Shown here piece by piece: positions 29,048 through 38,002 of a stretch of 64,000 bases of DNA. The position numbers and the translations under genes are program-made. The stretch comes from Dongia mobilis (lineage in GTDB: Bacteria; Pseudomonadota; Alphaproteobacteria; Dongiales; Dongiaceae): the NCBI RefSeq assembly GCF_004363235.1, contig NZ_SNYW01000012.1:193501-257500 (forward strand). Direction: 5' to 3'. The notes below the pieces were generated by a model that did no database searches, was not told where the DNA came from, and worked only from the letters and a program-made list of their open reading frames with translations. Position 1 is the stretch's first letter. Every line of letters begins with the position of its first letter.

Positions 29048-29542
29048 TCATCCGGCGAACCAGCCGATCAATTCCTGTCCGAGATGCCCCCGACGGCTCA
29101 AAAAATCGAGGCCCGCCGCCGCGATGGCCACGCCATAAGGCAGGTGCATCCGGCCCTCGGCACGCCCGTAATCCGGCCGCAACCGGCCGATGACGAAGAT
29201 AATCCCGGCCAGGACGCCACCCGCCAGGCCCATGATCAGCAGGAAGCGGACGAAATCGAGGTGCGGCCCGATCCACAGGGCGAGCGCCGCGATCCACTTG
29301 ATATCGCCGCCGCCCAGCAGGTTGAAATGGAAGGCGGCCAGCCCGGCCAGGAAGACGGCCAGCCCGAAACCGGCATGGGGCAGCAGATGGGAGGGCGCCG
29401 ACAGCGCCACCAGCACCAGCGCAACTGCGGCGGTGGTCAGCGTCAGCCAATTGGGCAGGCGAAAGCTGAAGACATCCTTCGCGGCCCCCAGCAGCAGCAG
29501 CAGAGCGAGGCAGGCTTCGCCGAGGGTCAAGGAAATCATCAT
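29048..29542 (-). CDS. cpaA: CpaA/TadV prepilin peptidase (A24)
   Basis: A 164-residue polytopic aspartic protease that cleaves the Flp and TadE-type leaders. Catalytic Asp23 ('AKDVFSFRLPN') and Asp80 ('GGGDIK', the GxGD motif) are both present, and the short length without the methylase domain is typical of TadV. It is downstream of flp, separated by a terminator hairpin, so it is probably expressed at a fraction of the pilin level. Confidence 0.93.
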   Translation of the reverse strand: MMISLTLGEACLALLLLLGAAKDVFSFRLPNWLTLTTAAVALVLVALSAPSHLLPHAGFGLAVFLAGLAAFHFNLLGGGDIKWIAALALWIGPHLDFVRFLLIMGLAGGVLAGIIFVIGRLRPDYGRAEGRMHLPYGVAIAAAGLDFLSRRGHLGQELIGWFAG

Positions 29543-29551
29543 GGGCGGAGA

Positions 29552-29592
29552 GAAAACAAAAGCGCGCTGGCTTTTGCAAGGCCAGCGCGCTT
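29552..29592 (-). terminator. Rho-independent terminator between flp and cpaA
   Basis: Reading leftward, a perfect 12-bp stem (arms 29581-29592 and 29560-29571) with a 9-nt loop is followed by a T-rich tract (TTTTGTTTTCT). It lies 24 bases after the flp stop and just before cpaA. Read-through would allow high pilin and low peptidase output. Confidence 0.85.
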
Positions 29593-29615
29593 CCAGGGAT
29601 CAACCCTGAGGTCGA

Positions 29616-29801
29616 TTACTGATTGATGTTGGTGGCGGCTTCGTTCAGCTTGGTGCCGACCGTGTTGAACATCGTGTCGAGGCCGTTACCGGCGACCTGG
29701 GCGCCGACATAGATGGCGAGGGCGATGAAAGCGGCGATGAGGCCGTATTCGATCGCGGTCGCACCGGATTCCGACTTCAGCAGCTTGGCAAACTTACGCA
29801 T
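29616..29801 (-). CDS. flp: Flp/Fap-type major pilin
   Basis: A 61-residue prepilin. Leader 'MRKFAKLLKSESG' ends at Gly13; the mature form starts 'ATAIEYGLI' with Glu at +5 and Tyr at +6, the exact Flp processing motif, followed by a hydrophobic helix and a short polar tail. It is exported and assembled by the CpaF/TadBC/CpaC machine. A GGAGAAG ribosome site lies 5 bases upstream. The leader is unusually long (about 240 bases to an AT-rich putative promoter). Confidence 0.96.
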   Translation of the reverse strand: MRKFAKLLKSESGATAIEYGLIAAFIALAIYVGAQVAGNGLDTMFNTVGTKLNEAATNINQ

Positions 29802-30108
29802 GAGCTCTTCTCCACGAAATGAATGATGACGTTGCAACCGTGCGACGGCTCTTTGTCCGCCGCCTCGTTTCTTGGTACATCCGCCGCCTTTCGACGGAGC
29901 GGTGCACTGCGGGCGATAATCCACCCCGTGGCCGCACAGCGCAAGCAAAAGGCGGCGGCCCGACAACATGATGGTGTGCGAAAATGATTGAGAAACCTTT
30001 AATTTTAGACATCTTTTTCGCATCGCCCTCGATTGAAACCACTTGTTAACCGGTCGAAACGGCAATATCCCAAACCTATTCCGGAACTGCTTCCCATTTC
30101 CGCATCGC
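29802..30108. promoter_or_regulatory. flp leader and divergent promoter region
   Basis: A 307-base gap between flp (leftward) and the GT-C-like gene (rightward). The half next to the latter is AT-rich (about 29975-30050) and is the likely promoter zone for flp. The half next to flp is GC-rich and contains the octamer CCGCCGCC-like motif repeated near 29859, 29880 and, inverted, near 29950, which could fold the pilin leader RNA. No gene is credible here. Confidence 0.45.
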
Positions 30109-31926
30109 ATGCACCCTGTAAGCCGCACCGCGCATCCTCTCATCGATCTCGCAGCGCTCGCGGTGGCGGCCGGCGCGCTGCATTTCGGCCTCGCCACTCA
30201 CAACGCGATGCTCGCCGCCGGCGGCCTGCTGGATACCGATTCCTACATGCGGCTCATCCGCGTCGAGGAGTTGTGGCGCTCGGGTGACTGGTTCCAGACG
30301 CTGACGCCAAAGCTCGGTGCGCCGGATGCGCTTTCACTGCACTGGACCCGACCGCTCGACGTCATCATCCTGCTGCCGGCGATGTTGCTGCGCCTCTTCG
30401 GGTTCGACATGCACCAGGCGATCTACTGGGTCGGCGTGGTGGTGTCGCCGGTCATCCACCTGCTCGCCTGCATCGCCATTGCCTGGGCGGCGCGGCCGCT
30501 TTTTCCGCAGCATGGCGCCTGGCGCATCGCGGCCCTGATACTGCTCCTGAGCGGCGCCTCGCTCAGCTATTCTCTGCCCGGCCGGCCGGACCACCATACC
30601 CTCAGCATCTTCATTATGGCGGTGGCTGCGGGCTATGCCATTCGCGGCCTTCTGTCGCCCGATGACGCCCGCCCGGCCTGGCTCGCCGGCGGCTGGTCCG
30701 GCTTCGGCATCTGGGTGGCTCCCGAGGTGGTTCTTTCGATCGCCCCCTTGCTCGGCACGGCCGGGCTCGCCTGGCTGCTGTCTCGCGACCGCGGCGTCGT
30801 CTGGGCGCGGTTCGGCGAGCGCATCGGGCTCGGCATGTTGGGGATCATCGCTCTCGCCATCGCCATCGAGCGCCCCCCGGGCGCTTGGACAATTGTCGAA
30901 TACGACAAGGTGTCGCTGCTGCACCTTTCGCTGGCCCTTGCCGTCGCCATCGATTTCCGCCTTGCTGTTCTGATCGGCTGGCGCGGCTGGCGCCGCCTCG
31001 CCGCGGGCGGCGTCATTGCCGGCGGTTCGTTTGCCATTCTGCTGCTGCTCTTTCCCCGCTTCTATCTCGGCTCGCTCGGCAACATCGATGCCGAGACCTC
31101 GGCCGTCTTCATCGACAATGTGGTCGAGATGCAGCCGCTCTGGCCGCGCGATTTCGATTCCGCCATGTTGCTGCTGCGCTTCATCGGAAATACACTGCTG
31201 GCGATTCCGGCCGGGCTCTATTTCCTCTGGCGCTACAGGACCGAAGCCCGCGCCATACCGATCGCCTATCTGCTGGCCGCCTATGCCATCGCCCTGGCGG
31301 CGGCGCTGCTGCACCTGCGCCTCTCGACCTCGGTCAGCGTGTTCGGCGCCATACTCGGCTGCGGCCTCTTTGCGCTGCTCTGTGATCTGGTCGTCGGTCG
31401 CCATCGCCTGGTGATGCTGGCGGTGCGCCTGTGCGGCTATTTCATCGTCGCCATCGGCCTGCAGTTCGTCGGCATGTGGTTCAAGTCGGCCGATGCCAAT
31501 CTCGGCAAGAACGCCTGCGACGCCATTGCCATCGCCAAATGGCTGCAGGATGCGCGCCCGGCCATCTCGGCCGCCAATCCGGCGCCGATCATCATGACCG
31601 ATACAATCAACACGTCGCCGGCCATTGCCTATTTCACCGATTATCGCCTGGTGGGCGGGCCGTATCATCGCGGCAACCACGACGTCGCCGACATGGTGGC
31701 AACCTTTACCGCCACCTCATTGGCGGATGCGCGCGCGATCATCACGCGGCGGCAGGTCGATCTGGTCGCAATCTGCGTCGACACGACGCTCGAGGCGATC
31801 CCGGAATCGGCGGAAGAATCGCTCTACAATCGCCTCATCGATGGCCGCCCGCCCGACTGGCTGCGGCCGATCGCCATCGCGGACGAAAAGATGGCCGCCT
31901 TCCGCCTCTTTGCCGTGGTGCAATAG
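30109..31926 (+). CDS. Putative GT-C-fold membrane glycosyltransferase (STT3-like topology)
   Basis: A 605-residue inner-membrane protein with about 11-13 TM helices and a C-terminal soluble domain (about 480-605). The first extracytoplasmic loop carries an acidic 'DTDSYMRLI' motif (42-50), placed where STT3/GT-C enzymes keep their catalytic DxD/ExD residues, and 'HWTRPLD' follows. Such proteins transfer sugars from lipid carriers to protein or glycan. Its position beside flp makes pilin glycosylation an attractive guess, but nothing in sequence proves it. ATG 30109 is used; an in-frame TTG at 30043 is possible. Confidence 0.6.
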   Translation: MHPVSRTAHPLIDLAALAVAAGALHFGLATHNAMLAAGGLLDTDSYMRLIRVEELWRSGDWFQTLTPKLGAPDALSLHWTRPLDVIILLPAMLLRLFGFDMHQAIYWVGVVVSPVIHLLACIAIAWAARPLFPQHGAWRIAALILLLSGASLSYSLPGRPDHHTLSIFIMAVAAGYAIRGLLSPDDARPAWLAGGWSGFGIWVAPEVVLSIAPLLGTAGLAWLLSRDRGVVWARFGERIGLGMLGIIALAIAIERPPGAWTIVEYDKVSLLHLSLALAVAIDFRLAVLIGWRGWRRLAAGGVIAGGSFAILLLLFPRFYLGSLGNIDAETSAVFIDNVVEMQPLWPRDFDSAMLLLRFIGNTLLAIPAGLYFLWRYRTEARAIPIAYLLAAYAIALAAALLHLRLSTSVSVFGAILGCGLFALLCDLVVGRHRLVMLAVRLCGYFIVAIGLQFVGMWFKSADANLGKNACDAIAIAKWLQDARPAISAANPAPIIMTDTINTSPAIAYFTDYRLVGGPYHRGNHDVADMVATFTATSLADARAIITRRQVDLVAICVDTTLEAIPESAEESLYNRLIDGRPPDWLRPIAIADEKMAAFRLFAVVQ

Positions 31927-32036
31927 GCGACCCGGCCGCCGCACTTTCCGGCAGCGGCGATCAATGTTAGAAATTGTCCGGGCGAAGGCCGCCACAGCCT
32001 TGCCCAATTGCCGCGAGAACAAGGACCTGGGGCCAG

Positions 32037-32966
32037 ATGGCACGCGACAAGGAACGCATCCTGGTGGTCGACGATTCGCCCACCAATATCGCCATCCTCA
32101 ACGTCCTGCTGCGCGATGCCTACCAGGTCATCACCGCCGGCAACGGCACCGATGCCCTAGCCCTCGCCGCTTCGGAGGAACCCGATCTCATCCTGCTCGA
32201 CATCATGATGCCAGGGATGGACGGCTACGAGATCTGCGACCGATTGAAGGCCAACCCCTTCACCCGCGAGATCCCGGTCATCTTCGTCACCGCCATGGAC
32301 CAGGAGCGGCAGGAGGCGAAAGGACTGGCGCTCGGCGCCGTCGACTATATCGCCAAGCCGGTGAGCCCCCCCATCGTGCTCGCGCGGGTACGCAACCAGC
32401 TGGAACTGAAGCGCCAACGGGACATGTTGCGTCGCCTCGCCGCGGTCGACGGGCTTACCGGCATCGCCAATCGACGCGCCTTCGAGGAGGATCTCGACCG
32501 AGAATGGCGCCGGGTCGTGCGCCTGAAGCAGCCGGTCACCCTGTTCCTGGCCGATATCGACCATTTCAGGGCCTATAACGAGGCCTATGGCCATCTCGCC
32601 GGCGATGATTGCCTGCGCCATCTGGCTCAGGCATTGACCAAGGCGCTGATGCGGCCCAGCGATCTGCTGGCGCGCTATAGCGGCGAACAATTCGTCGGCC
32701 TGTTGCCGGACACCGATGCGACCGGTGCCGCCATCGTCGGCGAACGCCTGCTCGCCGCCGTGCGCAATCTCGCCCTGCCCCACAGCCATTCCGACGTGGC
32801 GCCCATCGTCACCATCTCGATCGGCGCCGCGCAGTGCCGCCCGAATGCGCAGACCGACCGCGCCCAGCTCTTCAAGCTGGCTGGCGATGCGCTCTATGCG
32901 GCGAAGAAGGCCGGGCGCAACCAGATCCGCATCTTCGAGATGCCGGAATCGGTATCCGCCCTCTAG
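32037..32966 (+). CDS. Response regulator with variant GGDEF domain (PleD-like)
   Basis: 309 residues. The receiver domain (1-120) has the acidic pair Asp12/Asp13, phospho-acceptor Asp55 and Lys107. The diguanylate cyclase domain (about 130-300) has the metal Asp173, Asn181 and Asp190, but its signature is SGEQF (215-219) instead of GGEEF. The inhibitory I-site RxxD (Arg206-Asp209) is intact five residues upstream. It may retain weak cyclase activity or act as a c-di-GMP receptor. Its stop overlaps that of the convergent LysR gene (CTAG). Confidence 0.85.
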   Translation: MARDKERILVVDDSPTNIAILNVLLRDAYQVITAGNGTDALALAASEEPDLILLDIMMPGMDGYEICDRLKANPFTREIPVIFVTAMDQERQEAKGLALGAVDYIAKPVSPPIVLARVRNQLELKRQRDMLRRLAAVDGLTGIANRRAFEEDLDREWRRVVRLKQPVTLFLADIDHFRAYNEAYGHLAGDDCLRHLAQALTKALMRPSDLLARYSGEQFVGLLPDTDATGAAIVGERLLAAVRNLALPHSHSDVAPIVTISIGAAQCRPNAQTDRAQLFKLAGDALYAAKKAGRNQIRIFEMPESVSAL

Positions 32967-33904
32967 CGCGTCCCCCGTTCCTCATATTCCGGCGCCGGAA
33001 TGGCGGGATTGCCCGCCAGCCAGTCGCGCACGGCGATGACTTCCGGCGTCAGCTCCGCGCCATGCGGCCAGACGATGTGGAAGGCAAGCCCCGTCACCCA
33101 GGGCCGGTCCCAGGGATGTACGAGGAGGCCGCGTTCGACCAGATGATCGGTCTGGTGGCGCCAGCCCAGTGCGATGCCCTGGCCCTCGAGTGCTGCACTG
33201 ATGACGAGGGCGTAGTCATTCATGTGGAGGCCGGGATCCTGGAGCATTGCCGCGCTGCCGCCGGTGGCCTTCAGGTAGTCCCCCCAACCGGGACGCGGCC
33301 GGTAGGGCTCGTCCAGATGGATGAGGCGGTGACGGGCGAGATCGGCCAGCGAGGCGACCGGCCCCGTGCGCTGGAGATAGGCCGGGCTGCAGATCGGCAG
33401 GATCACCTCCTCGACCAGTTCGACCGCATCGCAGCCGAGATAGCGGCCATTGCCGCGCCGGATGCCGAGCGAGACGTTCTCGGCGGCGAGGTCGAGGTCC
33501 CGGTCGGTGGTCTGCAGCCGAAGGTCGATCCCCGGCACCTCGGCCCGGAACCGGGCGAGGCGGGGCAGCATCCACCAGGAGGCGAAGGCGGTCGAGCAGG
33601 ACAGGGTCACGTGCTGGCCCCGCCGGCGCTGCGTCAGCGCCTCGGTCGAGCGCCTGAGATGTTCCAGTGCCAGGGTGACGTCCTGGTGATAGCGCCGGCC
33701 CTCGGCATTGAGACGCACCCGCTGGTGCTCGCGCTGGAACAGTGGCAGCCCGAGGGCGTCTTCGAGTTGCTTGACGGCATAACTCACCGCCGCCTGGGTC
33801 ATATTGAGTTCCCGCGCCGCCTGCGTGAAGCTGGCGAGCCGGCCGGCCGCCTCGAAGACGACCAGGGCATTGAGGGGCGGCAATTGGTGGCGCAACAGAG
33901 TCAT
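32963..33904 (-). CDS. LysR-family transcriptional regulator (GcvA-like)
   Basis: 313 residues with an N-terminal winged helix-turn-helix ('LASFTQAARELNMTQAAVSYAVKQLE', about 22-47) and a periplasmic-binding-like effector domain. 'LPPLNALVVFEAAGRL' at the N-terminus is typical of the GcvA/AmpR branch. It is divergent from the mttB-like operon across a 115-base gap containing an inverted repeat, so it probably senses that pathway's substrate (inference from position). Confidence 0.88.
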   Translation of the reverse strand: MTLLRHQLPPLNALVVFEAAGRLASFTQAARELNMTQAAVSYAVKQLEDALGLPLFQREHQRVRLNAEGRRYHQDVTLALEHLRRSTEALTQRRRGQHVTLSCSTAFASWWMLPRLARFRAEVPGIDLRLQTTDRDLDLAAENVSLGIRRGNGRYLGCDAVELVEEVILPICSPAYLQRTGPVASLADLARHRLIHLDEPYRPRPGWGDYLKATGGSAAMLQDPGLHMNDYALVISAALEGQGIALGWRHQTDHLVERGLLVHPWDRPWVTGLAFHIVWPHGAELTPEVIAVRDWLAGNPAIPAPEYEERGTR

Positions 33905-33949
33905 AAGTTCAATTTATCAAGTTCCCTACGATTTTCCAGGATTACATGG

Positions 33950-33966
33950 GATATCCGGCGGATATC
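33950..33966. promoter_or_regulatory. Candidate LysR operator (GATATC-N5-GATATC)
   Basis: Two copies of the palindromic hexamer GATATC five bases apart lie between the divergent LysR and mttB-like starts, embedded in an AT-rich segment. The inner arms form TATCC-N3-GGATA, and the spacing is compatible with a LysR T-N11-A site. Confidence 0.5.
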
Positions 33967-34019
33967 ATGATCAGGAAAACAGGCATCTGCAAAGCGCATC
34001 AGCACAGGGAAAAGCGGCC

Positions 34020-35558
34020 ATGACCCAGCCAGCCGAGAGCAGCCCCCAGCCAGGCCGCCAGCGCAATCGCAGCCGCACGCGGCCTGCCATCGCGGCACCG
34101 GCCTTCCTGCGCCGCGAGATCCCGACCTATGAATTGCTGCAGCCGGATGGCCTCGCCCGGCTCCACGCCCAGGCCGAAGAGATCCTGGCCGAGATCGGCG
34201 TCGAGTTCCGCGGTGATGACGAGGCGCTGGAATTGTGGCGCCGCGCCGGCGCCAGGGTCGAAGGTGTCCGTGTCCGCTTCGAGAAGGGCCATGTCGAGGA
34301 GGTGATCCGCAAGTCGACGCCGAAGACCTTCACCCAGCATGCGCGCGATCCCAAGCATTCGGTCGAGATCGGCGGCAATGCCGTGGTCTTCGCCCCGGCC
34401 TATGGCTCGCCCTTCGTCTATGACCGCGACAATGGCCGTCGCTATGGCTCGCTCGAGGATTTCCGGAACTTCGTCAAGATGGCCTGGATGTCGCCCTGGC
34501 TGCACCATTCCGGCGGCACGGTCTGCGAACCGGTCGACATTCCGGTCAACAAGCGCCATCTCGACATGGTCTATGCCCATATGAAGCATTCGGCCAAGCC
34601 CTTCATGGGCTCGGTGACGGCGCCGGAACGTGCCGAGGATTCGATCGAGATGTGCCGCATCCTGTTCGGCGCCGATTTTGTCGACCAGAACTGCGTCATC
34701 CTCGGCAACATCAACACCAACTCGCCCCTCATCTTCGACGGCGTCATGTCGAAGGCGCTCAGGACCTATGCTGCCGCCAACCAGGCCGCTGTGGTGGTGC
34801 CCTTCATTCTGGGCGGGGCCATGGGTCCGGTGACGACGGCGGGCGCCATCGCCCAGGCCCATGCCGAGGCGATGGTAGGTGTTGCCCTCACGCAATTGCA
34901 GCGGCCGGGCGCCCCGGTGATCTACGGTAATTTCCTCTCCTCCATGTCGCTGCGCTCGGGTGCGCCGACCTTCGGCATGCCGGAGCCGGCGCTGGCCTAT
35001 CTCGCCATCGGCCAGCTGGCGCAATGGCTGGGTGTGCCGCTGCGTTGCGGCGGCGCCTTGACTGCGTCCAAAGTGGCGGATGCGCAGGCGGCCCAGGAAA
35101 GTGCCGATTCCCTCTGGCCGGCCCTGATGGGCGGGGCCAATTTCATCCTGCATGCGGCGGGCTGGCTCGAAGGCGGCCTCGTCATGGGCTATGAGAAATT
35201 CGCGCTCGATTGCGACCATCTTGGCATGATGCACAAGCTCCTCGGCGGGCTTAATCTCGATGCGAACCAGATGGCCATGGATGCCTTCCGCGAGGTCGAG
35301 CCCGGCAAGCACTTCCTCGGCTGCGCGCACACCATGGCGAACTACCAGACCGCCTTCTACGATGCCGACCTCGCCGACAATGATTCCTTTGAACAATGGC
35401 GCGATGCGGGCTCACGCCCCGCCGATCTGCGCGCCGATGCGCGCTGGAAGGCGCTGCTCAAATCCCATAGCGATCCCGCCCTCGCCCCCGCCCTGGACGA
35501 GGCGCTGCTCGACTTCATGAATCGCAAGAAACAATCCATGGCGGATGCCTGGTACTGA
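34020..35558 (+). CDS. Pyrrolysine-less MttB-family methyltransferase
   Basis: A 512-residue member of the trimethylamine methyltransferase superfamily (MttB/MtgB, TIM barrel). There is no internal amber codon, so it is a non-pyrrolysine member; in that branch characterised proteins demethylate quaternary amines such as glycine betaine, proline betaine or carnitine. The segment around 'RCGGALTASKVADAQAA' (about 343-360) lies where Pyl sits in true MttB. No corrinoid-protein gene is adjacent, unlike anaerobic systems. It leads a three-gene operon (15-base and 14-base gaps) with two flavoproteins of methylamine catabolism. The exact substrate is unknown. Confidence 0.85.
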   Translation: MTQPAESSPQPGRQRNRSRTRPAIAAPAFLRREIPTYELLQPDGLARLHAQAEEILAEIGVEFRGDDEALELWRRAGARVEGVRVRFEKGHVEEVIRKSTPKTFTQHARDPKHSVEIGGNAVVFAPAYGSPFVYDRDNGRRYGSLEDFRNFVKMAWMSPWLHHSGGTVCEPVDIPVNKRHLDMVYAHMKHSAKPFMGSVTAPERAEDSIEMCRILFGADFVDQNCVILGNINTNSPLIFDGVMSKALRTYAAANQAAVVVPFILGGAMGPVTTAGAIAQAHAEAMVGVALTQLQRPGAPVIYGNFLSSMSLRSGAPTFGMPEPALAYLAIGQLAQWLGVPLRCGGALTASKVADAQAAQESADSLWPALMGGANFILHAAGWLEGGLVMGYEKFALDCDHLGMMHKLLGGLNLDANQMAMDAFREVEPGKHFLGCAHTMANYQTAFYDADLADNDSFEQWRDAGSRPADLRADARWKALLKSHSDPALAPALDEALLDFMNRKKQSMADAWY

Positions 35559-35573
35559 TCTAGGACGGAAAAA

Positions 35574-37988
35574 ATGGAAACCCATGCAAAGGTCGTCATC
35601 ATCGGTGGTGGCGTCGTCGGCTGCTCGATCCTGTTCCATCTCGCCAAGTTCGGCTGGAAGGACGTCATCCTGCTGGAGCGCAAGGAACTAACCTCGGGCT
35701 CCTCCTGGCACGCCGCCGGGCAGATCCACACAATTTCGTCCGATCCCAACATCTCGCGCCTGCAGGGCTATACGATCAACCTCTACAAGGAGATCGAGGC
35801 CACCTCCGGCCAGTCGGTCGGCATGCACAACACCGGCGGCTTCTATCTCGCCTCCAACCAGACCTGGTACGACTATCTGAAGCGCGAGCGGTCGAAGGCG
35901 CGCTATATGGGCCTCGACCAGGAATTCATCAGCGTCGAGGAAGCGGCGCGCCGCCATCCGCTGATCGATCCCAGCCGCTATATCGCCGCTTTGTGGGACC
36001 CACTGGACGGCGACATCGATCCTTCCGGCGTCTGCTATGCCTATGCCAAGGCGGCCAAGGTGCATGGCGGCAAGTACTACACCAACACGCCGGTGATCGA
36101 GACGACGCAGCGCAAGGACGGCTCCTGGGACGTGGTGACGCCGGGCGGCACCATCAATGCCGAGATGATCGTCAACGCGGGCGGCCTCTGGGCGCGCGAA
36201 GTCGGGCATCTGGCCGGCATCCACCTGCCGGTGCAGCCGATGGAACACCATTACCTCATCACCGAGGCGATCCCGGAGATCGTCGAACGCGGCGAGGAGC
36301 GCCTGCCGGCCGGCATCGATTACGAGGGCAACATGTATTTCCGCCAGGAACGGCAGGGCATGCTGCTCGGCACCTATGAGCCCCGCGCCACACCCTGGTC
36401 GGTCCGCGGCACGCCGAAGGATTTCGGCCACGAATTGCTGGAGCCCAAGCTCGACAACATCGCCGAGCGGCTGGAACTCGGCTTCCAGCGCATCCCGGCG
36501 CTTGGCCGCGCCGGCATCAAGAACGTCATCAACGGCCCGTTCACCTTCGGCCCCGACGGCAACCCGATGATCGGCCCGGTGCCCGGCATGAAGAACTACT
36601 GGGTCGCGGTCGGTGTGATGGCGGGCTTCTGCCAGGGCGGTGGTGTGGGCCTCTGCATGGCGGAATGGATGATGGAGGGCGAGCCATCGATCGACGTCTG
36701 GGCGATGGATGTGGCGCGCTTCGGCAATTTTGCGACCCCCGATTGGGGCACGGTCAAGTCGTCCGAGAATTACGAGCGGCGCTTCGTCATGACCTTCCCC
36801 AACGAGACCCTGCCCAAGGGGCGCCGGCAGAAGACCACGGCGCTTTACGACCGCCTCACCGCCAAGGGCGCCGTCTGGGGCCAGGGCTTCGGCCTCGAGC
36901 ACGCGCTCTGGTTCGCCGACGGGCCGGCCGATGCGCACGAACAGCCGACCTTCGGCCGCTCGCGCGCGCATGCCTATGTAGCTCGCGAGGTGAAGGCGGT
37001 GCGCGAGGCGGTGGGCGCCATCGAGATCGCGAACTACGCCAAGCACGAATTCAAGGGACCGGGTGCAGCCGCCTTCCTCGACCGGGTGCTGGCCGGCCGC
37101 CTGCCGAAGCCGGGGCGCCTGACCTTGACGCCGATGCTGACGCCGAAGGGCAAGCTCTATGGCGATCTGACCGTCGCCTGCCTCGGCGAAGAGCACTTCA
37201 TGCTGTTCGGCTCCGGCGCCATGCAGGAGGCGCACCGTCGGTGGTTCGAACGGATGCTGCCGGAAACCGGCGTTGCCTACCGCAACATGACCGACGATCT
37301 CCACGGCATCGCCATCGCGGGGCCGAGATCGCGCGATCTGCTGGCGCGCCTCACCCGCGAGGATGTCTCCAACGAGGCCCTCAAGTTCCGCGACATCCGC
37401 CGGACCTTCATCGCCGGCGTGCCGGCGATCATTGCCCGCGTCTCGTTCTCGGGCGAGCTCGGCTACGAGATCTATGTGGCGCCGCCCTATCAACTGCGTC
37501 TCGGCGAGGCGATCGAGGAAGCGGGCGCCGATCTGGGTCTGCGCTGGTACGGTGCCCGCGCCCTCATGAGCCTGCGCCTGGAAAAGGCCTGGGGCGCCTG
37601 GACCCTCGACTTCCGCCCCGATTTCACGGCGGCCGAAAGCGGCCTCGATGCCTTCATCCACTGGGACAAGGAGTTCATCGGCAAGGAGGCGGCGCTGAAG
37701 GAACGCGCCACCGGCCCGAAGAAAAGGCTGGTCACCCTGGTCATCGACACCAAGGATATCGACGTCTCCAATGACGAGGCGGTGCTGCTGGGCGACAAGG
37801 CGGTGGGTTACGTCTCCTCCGGCGGCTTCGCCCATCATGTCGGCAAGTCGATGGCCTTCGCCTATGTGCCGACCGAGCTGGCCAAGGCCGGCACCAGGGT
37901 CGACGTCGAGATCAACGGCGAGCGCTATCCGGCCGCGATCCAGGGGGCGCCACTCTACGATCCCAATGGCGGCAAGATGCGGAGCTGA
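35574..37988 (+). CDS. Dimethylglycine/sarcosine dehydrogenase-like flavoprotein with GcvT domain
   Basis: 804 residues. The N-terminal FAD-dependent oxidase domain has the dinucleotide motif 'GGGVVG' (11-16) and 'SSWHAAG', where His46 matches the covalent-FAD His of DMGDH and sarcosine dehydrogenase. The C-terminal half (about 430-800) is a GcvT-type folate-binding domain plus its C-terminal barrel. Family chemistry: oxidise an N-methyl group and pass the carbon to tetrahydrofolate as 5,10-methylene-THF. It sits between the MttB- and DgcA-like genes and probably handles a tertiary or secondary N-methyl amine released upstream. Confidence 0.9.
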   Translation: METHAKVVIIGGGVVGCSILFHLAKFGWKDVILLERKELTSGSSWHAAGQIHTISSDPNISRLQGYTINLYKEIEATSGQSVGMHNTGGFYLASNQTWYDYLKRERSKARYMGLDQEFISVEEAARRHPLIDPSRYIAALWDPLDGDIDPSGVCYAYAKAAKVHGGKYYTNTPVIETTQRKDGSWDVVTPGGTINAEMIVNAGGLWAREVGHLAGIHLPVQPMEHHYLITEAIPEIVERGEERLPAGIDYEGNMYFRQERQGMLLGTYEPRATPWSVRGTPKDFGHELLEPKLDNIAERLELGFQRIPALGRAGIKNVINGPFTFGPDGNPMIGPVPGMKNYWVAVGVMAGFCQGGGVGLCMAEWMMEGEPSIDVWAMDVARFGNFATPDWGTVKSSENYERRFVMTFPNETLPKGRRQKTTALYDRLTAKGAVWGQGFGLEHALWFADGPADAHEQPTFGRSRAHAYVAREVKAVREAVGAIEIANYAKHEFKGPGAAAFLDRVLAGRLPKPGRLTLTPMLTPKGKLYGDLTVACLGEEHFMLFGSGAMQEAHRRWFERMLPETGVAYRNMTDDLHGIAIAGPRSRDLLARLTREDVSNEALKFRDIRRTFIAGVPAIIARVSFSGELGYEIYVAPPYQLRLGEAIEEAGADLGLRWYGARALMSLRLEKAWGAWTLDFRPDFTAAESGLDAFIHWDKEFIGKEAALKERATGPKKRLVTLVIDTKDIDVSNDEAVLLGDKAVGYVSSGGFAHHVGKSMAFAYVPTELAKAGTRVDVEINGERYPAAIQGAPLYDPNGGKMRS

Positions 37989-38002
37989 GCGGAACACCCA
38001 TC

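Noticed and set aside
33905-34019. Possible glycine or cobalamin riboswitch before the mttB-like operon
   Set aside because: The gap is too short and lacks the conserved cores; an operator-like dyad explains it better.
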